DNA of 5,190 nucleotides from Synechococcaceae bacterium WB4_1_0192 (GTDB lineage: Bacteria > Cyanobacteriota > Cyanobacteriia > PCC-6307 > Cyanobiaceae). The notes beneath the pieces were generated by a model. The model was not told where the DNA came from. It made no database searches and saw only the letters and a program-made list of their open reading frames with translations. The translations under genes and the position numbers were made by a program. The DNA lies in contig RFPK01000151.1 in the NCBI GenBank assembly GCA_009926195.1, positions 1 through 5,190 of the forward strand, given 5' to 3'. Of this stretch, positions 1 to 5,190 are shown one piece after another (position 1 is the stretch's first letter; each line of letters opens with the position of its first letter).

Positions 1-536
1 GGGCTCAGGAACATGATCATGTTGCGGCCTTCGCGCTTGGGCTCCTGCTGGATCTCGGCGCTCTCCTCGAGGTCCTTGGCCATGCGCATCAACAGCTGCT
101 CCGCCAGGGCGGTGTGCTGGATCTCGCGACCCCGGAAGATCACGGTGCACTTCACCTTGTCACCGGCCTTGAGGAAGCGCACGGCCTGGCCAATGCGCAC
201 GTCGTAGTCGTGCTGGTCGATCTTGTAGCGCATCTTGACCTCCTTGACTTCGGTCTGATGCGACTTTTTCTTGGCCTCCTTGGCCTTCTTTTCCTGCTCG
301 AACTTGTATTTGCCGTAATCCATGATCCGGCAGACCGGCGGGTCGGCCTTCTCGCTGACCAGCACCAGGTCGAGTTCGCGATCCTGGGCCACCTCGAGGG
401 CCTGTTCCCTTGAAATCACCCCCAGCTGACTGCCGTCGGCATCGACCACCCGCAACTGGGGGTAGCTGATGCGTTCGTTGATGTTGGGGAGCTCCCGGAC
501 GGGAGCGCGGCGGTCAAAACGGGGACGGGGTGGCAT
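1..536 (-). CDS. infC: Translation initiation factor IF-3 (partial, C-terminus off the left edge)
   Basis: IF-3 binds the 30S ribosomal subunit, prevents premature joining of 50S and proofreads initiator tRNA and start-codon pairing. Reading the minus strand from the ATG at 536-534 gives 178 codons with no stop before the window edge. The N-terminal domain (about residues 15-77) contains ELPNINERI and the signature DPPVCRIMDYGKYKFEQ (65-81). A lysine-rich linker helix (about 78-94) leads into the C-terminal 30S-binding domain, with FLKAGDKVKCTVIFRGREI and, near the edge, a GRNMIMFLSP segment. E. coli IF-3 has 180 residues, but from memory cyanobacterial versions carry an extra C-terminal tail, so an unknown number of residues is missing. 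The start is a normal ATG, unlike the autoregulatory AUU of E. coli infC, and no clear Shine-Dalgarno sequence precedes it. It lies 60 bp downstream of miaA on the same strand and is probably cotranscribed. Identification is secure. Confidence 0.97.
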   Translation of the reverse strand, partial: MPPRPRFDRRAPVRELPNINERISYPQLRVVDADGSQLGVISREQALEVAQDRELDLVLVSEKADPPVCRIMDYGKYKFEQEKKAKEAKKKSHQTEVKEVKMRYKIDQHDYDVRIGQAVRFLKAGDKVKCTVIFRGREIQHTALAEQLLMRMAKDLEESAEIQQEPKREGRNMIMFLS

Positions 537-596
537 TCAGGCGGGCGAGAGGACGCAGGGCGCAGGAACGGGTCTGCAGGCAGTGCTGTGCACTCT

Positions 597-1541
597 TCAC
601 CCTAGGACGTGCCCGATCGCCGACAAGGCCTGTTGCAGCGGATCCGTGCATTCGCTTGCCCATGGGCCCTCGTTGCCGGCTCCCAGCCACAGGGGCGTGT
701 GCTGCCGCCGGAACCAGGTGCGCTGTCGTTTGGCGAACTGCTGGGTGCGCCGTGTGGTGAGGGCGATCGCTTCCGCTTCGTTCAGTTCGCCCGCCAGCAC
801 GGCCCTGGCTTCGCCGTAGCCGATCGTCTCCAGCAGCGGGCAGTCGGCCCCGTAGCGCTCGATCAGCGCACGGGTCTCCGCCACCAGGCCCGCGGCGAAC
901 AGGGCGGCGCTGCGCCGGGCGATGCGCTGGCGCAGGTCGGCTGGATTCAGGCCCAGCTCCAGCACCCGCCAGGGGGGCGGCGTGGCGCCCTGCTGGCCGC
1001 TGAGGGGTTCGCCGGTGGCGTAGAGCACCTCCAGGGCCCGCTGGGTGCGGACGGCGTCCCGCGGCATGATCCGCGCCGCCGCCTCCGGATCGGCCGCCTG
1101 CAACAGGGCATGGCAGAGCGGCTGGCCGAGCCCATCCAGCTGGGCGCGCAGCTGCGGCTGGGGTGGGACCGCCGGCGGCGTCATGCCCTGGGTGATCGCC
1201 TTGAGGTAGAGGCCACTGCCACCCACCAGCAGGGCGATGCCGCGGCGCCGGTGTTCGGCGGCGATTGCCTGTTCGGCCTCGGCGCGGAATTCCTGCAGGT
1301 TGATCGGCTGATCCGGTCGGCGCAGGTCCAGCAGCTCATGGCGCACGGTGGCTCGCTGCAGCGCCGTCGGTTTGGCGGTGCCGATCTCCATCTCGCGGTA
1401 CAGCTGGCGTGAATCCACCGACAGCACCGCCAGGTCCAGGGCCTGGGCCATGGTGATGCCGAGGTCCGTCTTGCCGCTGGCGGTGGGCCCCAGCAGCACG
1501 ATCACCAGGGGTTGTTCGGATGGGTTGGCGCTGCTCTGCAT
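597..1541 (-). CDS. miaA: tRNA dimethylallyltransferase (isopentenyl-tRNA transferase)
   Basis: MiaA transfers a dimethylallyl group from dimethylallyl diphosphate to N6 of adenosine 37 in tRNAs reading codons that begin with U; MiaB can then methylthiolate the base. The protein has 314 residues, close to the usual length of about 300. Visible motifs are the P-loop GPTASGKT (18-25), the substrate-binding VDSRQLYREMEIGTAKPT (42-59), LLVGGSGLYLKAI (104-116) and the C-terminal TRRTQQFAKRQRTWFRR (263-279). The frame stays open upstream to 1799, but I chose the ATG at 1541-1539: the product then starts MQSSANPSEQ just before the P-loop strand, whereas the extra 86 residues are Arg-rich, match no known MiaA N-terminus and would run into gyrB. 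The gene diverges from gyrB and is followed by infC on the same strand. No damage is visible. Confidence 0.97.
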   Translation of the reverse strand: MQSSANPSEQPLVIVLLGPTASGKTDLGITMAQALDLAVLSVDSRQLYREMEIGTAKPTALQRATVRHELLDLRRPDQPINLQEFRAEAEQAIAAEHRRRGIALLVGGSGLYLKAITQGMTPPAVPPQPQLRAQLDGLGQPLCHALLQAADPEAAARIMPRDAVRTQRALEVLYATGEPLSGQQGATPPPWRVLELGLNPADLRQRIARRSAALFAAGLVAETRALIERYGADCPLLETIGYGEARAVLAGELNEAEAIALTTRRTQQFAKRQRTWFRRQHTPLWLGAGNEGPWASECTDPLQQALSAIGHVLG

Positions 1542-1782
1542 TGCCGCACTCTGCACCGCCTCCCCACCGCGCCTGCGGCGCCTGTTCTGCACCGGTTGTT
1601 TCCCCGAGTCGCTGGCGACCGGGTGCACCCCCGTGTCAAACAGCGCCGTAGAGGCCCCCAGGAGCCTCTCTATTGCATCAGTGGTAGATTGGGCCTCCAG
1701 GCACGGCCTTTGCGCGCCTCCCCAGCCTTTGCCGTCGGTCCCAACGGGTCTTCGTCGGCAGGACCGTGCCCCGCTGGATCCC
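1542..1782. promoter_or_regulatory. Divergent miaA/gyrB intergenic region
   Basis: This 241-bp gap lies between the two divergent start codons and must hold promoters for the miaA-infC and gyrB-crcB directions unless transcription starts inside a gene. On the minus strand there is an exact TTGACA (1639-1634), but no AT-rich -10 box lies 16-18 bp beyond it. On the plus strand, TAGATT (1685-1690) resembles a -10 box but has no -35 partner at normal spacing. A perfect 10-bp palindrome, GGGTGCACCC, occupies 1621-1630, and a short inverted pair GAGGC/GCCTC lies at 1651-1655 and 1664-1668. No strong Shine-Dalgarno sequence precedes either gene, which is common in picocyanobacteria. Promoter positions are inference; the region's role follows from the gene orientation. 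Confidence 0.55.
1621..1630. repeat. Perfect 10-bp palindrome GGGTGCACCC
   Basis: The ten bases are identical to their own reverse complement. They lie in the miaA/gyrB intergenic region, directly downstream (minus direction) of the TTGACA at 1639-1634, where an operator could sit. In GC-rich DNA a 10-bp palindrome can arise by chance, so a regulatory role is only a possibility. Confidence 0.3.
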
Positions 1783-3540
1783 ATGAGCGAAGCCACCAAA
1801 GTTCAGGCCGCCTACGGCGCCGAGCAGATCCAGGTGCTGGAAGGCCTGGAGCCGGTGCGCAAGCGCCCGGGCATGTACATCGGCTCCACCGGGCCGCGCG
1901 GTCTGCACCACCTGGTTTACGAGGTGGTCGACAACTCGGTGGACGAGGCGCTCGCCGGCCACTGCAACGAGATTCTGGTCGTCCTCAATGAGGACGGCAG
2001 CTGCGCCGTCACCGACAACGGCCGTGGCATCCCCACGGATATCCACCCGCGCACGGGCAAGAGCGCCCTGGAAACGGTGCTCACCGTGCTGCACGCCGGT
2101 GGCAAGTTCGGAGCTGGTGGCTACAAGGTGTCCGGCGGTCTGCACGGCGTCGGCGTGTCCGTGGTCAACGCCCTGTCGGAGTGGGTCGAGGTCACGGTCC
2201 ACCGTCAGGGGCAGGAGCACCGCCAGCGCTTTGAGCGCGGCGCCCCGATCGGTTCCCTTGCCTCCACGCCGGCCGCTGATGCCTCGCACACCGGCACCTC
2301 CGTGCGCTTTCTGCCGGACATCGAGATCTTCACCGGTGGGATCGAGTTCGACTACCACACGCTGTCGGCCCGTCTGCGTGAGCTTGCCTATCTGAACGGC
2401 GGTGTACGCATCGTCTTCCGCGATGAGCGGCCGGCGGCCCGCAATGCCGAAGGGCAACCTCACGAGGAGATCTACCACTACGAAGGCGGCATCAAGGAAT
2501 ATGTCGCCTACATGAATGCTGAGAAGGATGCCCTGCATCCTGAGATCATCAACCTCGCCGGTGAGAACATCCGTGAGGGCCTCACCGCCGTTCTCTCGGT
2601 GAAGGTGCCGGAGCCGGAGTTCGAGGGCCAGACCAAGACCAAGCTCGGCAACACCGAGGTGCGCGGCATCGTCGATTCGCTGGTGGGTGAATCCCTGAGC
2701 GAATACCTGGAGTTCAATCCCTCGGTGATCGACCTGATCCTCGAGAAGGCGATCCAGGCCTTCAATGCCGCCGAGGCCGCCCGCCGCGCCCGCGAACTGG
2801 TGCGCCGCAAGAGCGTGCTGGAGAGCTCCACCCTGCCCGGCAAGCTGGCGGACTGCTCCTCCCGCGATCCCGGCGAATCGGAGATCTACATCGTTGAGGG
2901 TGATTCCGCTGGCGGCTCCGCCAAGCAGGGGCGCGACCGTCGCTTCCAGGCCATCCTGCCGCTGCGGGGCAAGATCCTGAACATCGAGAAGACCGACGAC
3001 GCCAAGATCTACAAGAACACGGAGATCCAGGCCCTGATCACCGCCCTTGGCCTTGGCATCAAGGGTGAGGAGTTCGATGAAAAGAATCTGCGCTACCACC
3101 GCATCGTGATCATGACCGACGCGGACGTGGATGGCGCCCACATCCGCACGCTGCTGCTCACCTTCTTCTACCGCTACCAGAAGGCGCTGGTGGAAGGCGG
3201 TTACATCTACATTGCCTGTCCGCCTCTTTACAAGGTGGAGCGTGGCAAGAACCACAGCTATTGCTATAACGAAGGTGATCTCAAGAAGGTGATTGCTTCC
3301 TTTGGTGAGAAGGCCAACTACACGATCCAGCGCTTCAAGGGTCTCGGTGAAATGATGCCCCAGCAGCTCTGGGAAACCACCATGGATCCCACCACCCGCA
3401 CGATGAAACGGGTGGAGATCGAGGATGCCGCCGAAGCCGATCGCATCTTCACGATCCTGATGGGCGACAAGGTGGCCCCCCGTCGCGAATTCATCGAAAC
3501 CCACAGCGCCGAGCTCGATCTGGCGCAGCTCGACATCTGA
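1783..3540 (+). CDS. gyrB: DNA gyrase subunit B with an apparent internal deletion
   Basis: GyrB is the ATPase and TOPRIM subunit of DNA gyrase; with GyrA it introduces negative supercoils. The start ATG at 1783 gives MSEATKVQAAYGAEQIQVLEG, the usual cyanobacterial beginning; the open frame upstream overlaps miaA and is not coding. The GHKL ATPase domain shows E47 and N51 (in YEVVDNSVDEAL), D78 in TDNGRGIP and the GGLHGVG lid (118-124). QTK, the ATP-sensing lysine loop, is at 283-285. The TOPRIM metal-binding motifs are EGDSAGGSA (372-380), PLRGKILN (393-400) and DADVDG (446-451), and the C-terminal QRFKGLGEMMPQQLW lies at 516-530. At 585 residues it is short against roughly 640-655 for this type. 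The deficit lies at residues 257-262, where HPEIINLAGE runs straight into NIREGLTAV, omitting about 67 residues including the conserved TNNI...DGGTH segment of the transducer domain. Such a protein would probably not function. Confidence 0.95.
   Translation: MSEATKVQAAYGAEQIQVLEGLEPVRKRPGMYIGSTGPRGLHHLVYEVVDNSVDEALAGHCNEILVVLNEDGSCAVTDNGRGIPTDIHPRTGKSALETVLTVLHAGGKFGAGGYKVSGGLHGVGVSVVNALSEWVEVTVHRQGQEHRQRFERGAPIGSLASTPAADASHTGTSVRFLPDIEIFTGGIEFDYHTLSARLRELAYLNGGVRIVFRDERPAARNAEGQPHEEIYHYEGGIKEYVAYMNAEKDALHPEIINLAGENIREGLTAVLSVKVPEPEFEGQTKTKLGNTEVRGIVDSLVGESLSEYLEFNPSVIDLILEKAIQAFNAAEAARRARELVRRKSVLESSTLPGKLADCSSRDPGESEIYIVEGDSAGGSAKQGRDRRFQAILPLRGKILNIEKTDDAKIYKNTEIQALITALGLGIKGEEFDEKNLRYHRIVIMTDADVDGAHIRTLLLTFFYRYQKALVEGGYIYIACPPLYKVERGKNHSYCYNEGDLKKVIASFGEKANYTIQRFKGLGEMMPQQLWETTMDPTTRTMKRVEIEDAAEADRIFTILMGDKVAPRREFIETHSAELDLAQLDI
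2551..2565 (+). other. Apparent deletion join inside gyrB (residual NLAGE repeat)
   Basis: These 15 bases encode NLAGE (residues 257-261), where the conserved sequence jumps in frame. In intact GyrB proteins, the HPE-I stretch is followed by E-K-D-G, a strand with an ALQW-like motif, TNNI...DGGTH, a helix with LTRTLN, and only then [DN]-REGLTAV. By comparison with the E. coli protein as I recall it, about 67 codons (roughly 200 bp) are absent. In related picocyanobacteria I recall a LAGE-type sequence at both boundaries of the missing segment, which would make this a deletion between short direct repeats leaving one copy. The missing block is seen here directly; the repeat mechanism is inference from recalled homologues. 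Confidence 0.8.
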
Positions 3541-3857
3541 TGGGCGGTTCCTGGCGCTGGGCAGCTCTGCTCGGCTTTGCCCTGTTCGCGCCGATCACCC
3601 TGCCCGCTGGGGGCTCGGAGCGTCGCCAGCCGGAGGTGCGCCGCCGCCAGCCCGGTGAGCCGCTGCTCCCGGCCAGCCTGCGCAGCCTGCAGGCTGCTCC
3701 CGAGCGTCAGGCGCCGGTGCTGACCTGCCTGAGCCCCGATCAACCGTTGCGGGTGCTGCGCAGCTGGCGCGGTGCCAGTGGCGAGCGCTGGTTGCAGGTG
3801 GAAGCGTCCCCCACTGCGGGTGCCGCGGCGGCCCGCCGCGGCTGGCTGCTGGCCTGA
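3540..3857 (+). CDS. Small exported SH3-like hypothetical protein
   Basis: The product has 105 residues and I do not recognise a named family. The N-terminus MGGSWRWAALLGFALFAPITLPAGG has a basic start, a hydrophobic core (about 8-21) and a plausible signal peptidase site after LPA (23), so export to the periplasm or membrane is likely. A Pro/Arg-rich linker (about 26-58) follows. The C-terminal part (about 60-105) has PVLTCLSPDQPLRVLRSWRG, then GERWLQVEA and a final RRGWLLA, the strand-and-loop pattern of bacterial SH3-like domains; this is a pattern reading, not a search result. The start codon shares its A with the gyrB TGA stop (TGATG at 3538-3542), suggesting translational coupling. The placement directly behind gyrB looks like conserved synteny rather than shared function. 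The frame and signal peptide are fairly clear; the function is unknown. Confidence 0.72.
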   Translation: MGGSWRWAALLGFALFAPITLPAGGSERRQPEVRRRQPGEPLLPASLRSLQAAPERQAPVLTCLSPDQPLRVLRSWRGASGERWLQVEASPTAGAAAARRGWLLA

Positions 3858-3893
3858 GGCGATGGCGAACCCCGCAGTCGGTCTGAGCCGTTG

Positions 3894-4256
3894 ATGCGCG
3901 ATGTCCTGCTGGTGGCGATCGGTGCGGTGCCTGGCGCCTGGCTGCGCTTTCGCCTGGTCAATCACCTGGAGCCGTTGGTGCCGCGCAAGCACTGGGCCAC
4001 GTTTGCTGTGAATATCACGGCCTGCTTTGCACTGGGCCTGATCAGTGCCCTGGAGCATGCCTGCGGTCCGCGGCCGCCGCTCGGCCTGCTGCTGGGCGTG
4101 GGCTTCCTCGGTAGCTTCAGCACCTTCTCCACCTTCAGTGTGGAGGTGCTCCAGGCCTGGCTGGCCGGTGCCAGGCGTCAGTCCCTGGCGTTGCTGCTGG
4201 GTTCGGTGGTTGTCGGTTTGCTGGCGGTGATGCTGGGTCTGTGGCTGGGTGCCTGA
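3894..4256 (+). CDS. crcB: Fluoride ion channel Fluc/CrcB, first copy
   Basis: CrcB (Fluc) proteins are small four-helix membrane channels that export toxic fluoride and assemble as antiparallel dimers. This copy has 120 residues, normal for the family. Visible features are the opening helix VLLVAIGAVPGAWLRFRL (4-21) with the family's GxxPGAxxR pattern, helix 2 with FAVNITACFALGLI (37-50) containing the pore asparagine N40, and the break in helix 3, GFLGSFSTFSTFSVEVL (70-86), with phenylalanines F78 and F81 where fluoride-coordinating residues are expected. A last hydrophobic helix runs from about 97 to the end. I chose ATG 3894; a TTG directly before it (3891) would add one residue. The gene follows the small exported protein by 36 bp and precedes crcB2 by 4 bp. 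Helix 2 reads NITACF rather than the common NLLGSF, suggesting specialisation within a heterodimer. Confidence 0.93.
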   Translation: MRDVLLVAIGAVPGAWLRFRLVNHLEPLVPRKHWATFAVNITACFALGLISALEHACGPRPPLGLLLGVGFLGSFSTFSTFSVEVLQAWLAGARRQSLALLLGSVVVGLLAVMLGLWLGA

Positions 4257-4260
4257 AGCG

Positions 4261-4611
4261 ATGACGTTGCTGCCCGATCGTCGTCTGCGCTTTGAGCTGC
4301 GCGAGCTGTTGCTGGTGGCTGTGGGTGCCGCCCCTGGAGCCCTGTTGCGCTGGCAGGCAGCGGTGCAGCTCGCGCCGGCGGTGGGGGGCGAGGCGATCAC
4401 CAACCTGATCGTGAACCTGTTGGGTTCCTTTGTGCTGGGCTTCCTGGCCGGGCCGATTCCCCGGCGCACGGCCCTGGTGCTCTGCCTCGGCATCGGCTTC
4501 TGCGGCAGCCTCACCACCTTCAGCAGCTGGATGCTGGATGTGGCGAGGCTGCTGGAGGCCGCCCAGCCTGGGGCGGCCCTGATGCTGGTGGCGGTCAGCC
4601 TGGTGGCCGTG
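4261..4611 (+). CDS. crcB: Fluoride ion channel Fluc/CrcB, second copy, 3' end replaced
   Basis: This second CrcB starts at ATG 4261, 4 bp after crcB1. Paired, adjacent crcB genes typically encode two subunits of opposite membrane orientation that form a heterodimer. The pattern GAAPGALLRW (22-31), helix 2 with NLIVNLLGSFVLGFL (48-62), and helix 3 with GIGFCGSLTTFSSWMLDV (77-94) are all canonical. The second aromatic of the helix-3 motif is W90 rather than Phe. The fourth helix begins (GAALMLVAVSLVA, 104-116), but from about residue 117 the sequence no longer resembles CrcB: it continues in frame as WRGTTPALVVSG and so on, with no stop before the window ends. The genuine C-terminus (roughly 10-15 residues and the stop) is therefore missing. 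The end coordinate marks the approximate limit of CrcB-like sequence, not a stop codon. Identity is secure; integrity is not. Confidence 0.88.
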
Positions 4612-4848
4612 TGGCGCGGCACCACGCCCGCGCTCGTCGTCAGCGGACTCGCGTTGTTCATGCTCGGTCTCGACGTGATCGAACCGCTCAGCCAGGAGGT
4701 CGACCAACCGGACCGCACCGATGACCTGCCCATCGAGCGCGGTCTCCTGCTGACGCAGCACCTGCTCGTCCCGGCGCTCACCACCATCCCGTTCGTTCTT
4801 GTCGGCATCGCAGTCGCGTACGCATTCGAACCGCACGGCATGACGCTC
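4612..4848 (+). other. Foreign-looking membrane-protein fragment, in frame with crcB2
   Basis: About 79 codons continue in the crcB2 frame but read as another protein: a hydrophobic helix (TPALVVSGLALFMLGLDVI), a polar loop with EPLSQEVDQPDRTDDLPIERG, then a second hydrophobic stretch (PALTTIPFVLVGIAVAYAF). The E-P-L-x-Q-E-x-D-x-P-x-R pattern reminds me of actinobacterial multipass proteins associated with ABC-type exporters, but I cannot name the family with certainty. Codon choice shifts here toward CTC, GTC and TCG/GCG-rich triplets, whereas the preceding cyanobacterial gene favours CTG and GTG. Neither a start nor a stop of its own is visible, so it is an internal fragment of some other gene. 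The other strand of this stretch reads as charged shadow sequence. Edges are approximate (left about 4600-4615, right about 4841-4866). Confidence 0.5.
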
Positions 4849-5190
4849 ATCGCGGGCGTGCTCATCGGCCAAGATGGCTTCGCTGCGCTCGCAGGTCCAT
4901 TTGACGGGACGGCCGATTTTGCGGGCGGCCCAGGGCATCAGCCGGTGTTCGGGGTATTGCCAACCTTTGGTGCCAAATCCGCCGCCCACGTCGTGGGCGA
5001 TCACGCGGATGTGGTGCTCCGGGATTTTGAAAATGTTTTCGGCCAGGGCATTGCGCACGCGGTGCGGGTACTGTACGTCAGCCCAGAGGGTATAGCGGTC
5101 TTCGCCCGCATCGTATTGAGCCAGCACCCCGCGAGGCTGCATGTAGTGGGCGAACACCCGGCTGATCACATAGCGACGCTTGACAATGTG
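4849..5190 (-). CDS. Xanthine/CO dehydrogenase-type molybdenum hydroxylase large subunit, internal fragment
   Basis: Reading from the right edge on the minus strand gives 114 codons clearly homologous to the molybdopterin-binding large subunit of the xanthine oxidase family (CoxL/XdhB/aldehyde oxidase type), which hydroxylates purines, aldehydes or CO using a Mo-cofactor. Recognisable parts are RYVISRVFAHYMQPRGVLAQ near the start, the YTLWADVQYPH segment, NIFKIPEHHIRVIAHDVGGG followed by FGTKGWQYPEH (the conserved VGGGFGxK Mo-cofactor-domain motif), and AARKIGRPVKWTCERSEAILADEHARD. Homology ends at HARD (4849); normal family members continue with N and a long conserved region, but here the frame passes into antisense of the neighbouring segment. 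Both ends of the gene are therefore absent. Lysine is mostly AAA here but almost always AAG in gyrB, indicating a different source genome. The substrate subtype cannot be fixed from this fragment. Confidence 0.88.

Noticed and set aside
537..596. Terminator or leader structure between miaA and infC
   Set aside because: Only a 4-bp stem (GTGC/GCAC) is visible, with no T-run; nothing supports a named element.
609..1412. A 267-codon plus-strand frame over miaA
   Set aside because: It is antisense to a clearly intact MiaA, is Arg/Gly/Gln rich and shows no domain; it is a shadow of the real gene.
1348..1782. N-terminal extension of gyrB by 145 residues
   Set aside because: It overlaps miaA antisense, and the ATG at 1783 gives the expected GyrB N-terminus.
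1678..3504. A 608-codon open frame on the minus strand opposite gyrB
   Set aside because: It mirrors gyrB codon structure in GC-rich DNA; the translation is biased to His/Val/Leu/Gly with no recognisable domain, while the plus strand has every GyrB motif.
3858..3893. Fluoride riboswitch before crcB1
   Set aside because: Only 36 bp separate the genes and I see no aptamer-like pseudoknot; expression is more likely by read-through from gyrB.
4135..4848. Continuation of the molybdenum hydroxylase frame beyond HARD as one 344-residue protein
   Set aside because: After 4849 the frame is antisense to the membrane-protein fragment and crcB genes and loses all family similarity; only the part from 4849 to 5190 is real.
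3318..4865. A 515-codon minus-strand frame spanning the end of gyrB to the foreign segment
   Set aside because: It crosses several genes antisense and at least one join; the translation is low-complexity Ser/Arg/Thr/Gln sequence, so it is a GC-driven artefact.
4261..5190. A single novel CrcB-fusion protein running to the window edge
   Set aside because: The frame is open only because three unrelated GC-rich pieces happen to lack stops; the last third is antisense to a recognisable hydroxylase gene.

Overview
Most of this window (about 1-4610) is a high-GC picocyanobacterial chromosome segment of the marine Synechococcus/Cyanobium type. The assignment rests on recalled sequence character: the InfC N-terminus (MPPRPRFDRR...), the GyrB N-terminus (MSEATKVQAAYGAEQIQ...), and the order infC-miaA / gyrB / small secreted protein / crcB-crcB, which I associate with that group. 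No database search was possible.

Layout. On the minus strand, miaA (597-1541) is followed by infC (1-536, running off the left edge), so the two probably share a transcript read right to left. A 241-bp divergent intergenic region (1542-1782) separates miaA from gyrB. On the plus strand come gyrB (1783-3540), a small exported SH3-like hypothetical protein whose start codon overlaps the gyrB stop (3540-3857), crcB1 (3894-4256) and crcB2 (from 4261). They are packed closely enough to be one operon. The functions are core ones: translation initiation, tRNA modification, DNA supercoiling and fluoride export.

Two things are out of order. First, gyrB encodes only 585 residues, and the reading frame steps directly from the start of the transducer domain to a point about 67 residues further on, at a residual NLAGE pentapeptide. 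This looks like an in-frame deletion of about 200 bp between short direct repeats. Second, the right end is a composite. crcB2 loses its own sequence near 4600-4615 and continues in frame into about 240 bp of a different, actinobacterial-looking membrane protein. At about 4849-4866 this gives way to a minus-strand fragment of a xanthine dehydrogenase/CO dehydrogenase-type molybdenum subunit, whose codon use differs from the cyanobacterial genes.

I see no new biological system. The composite end is most simply a chimeric metagenomic contig or chimeric clone, and the gyrB deletion may be another assembly collapse or a real lesion. Both can be tested with reads across the joins.
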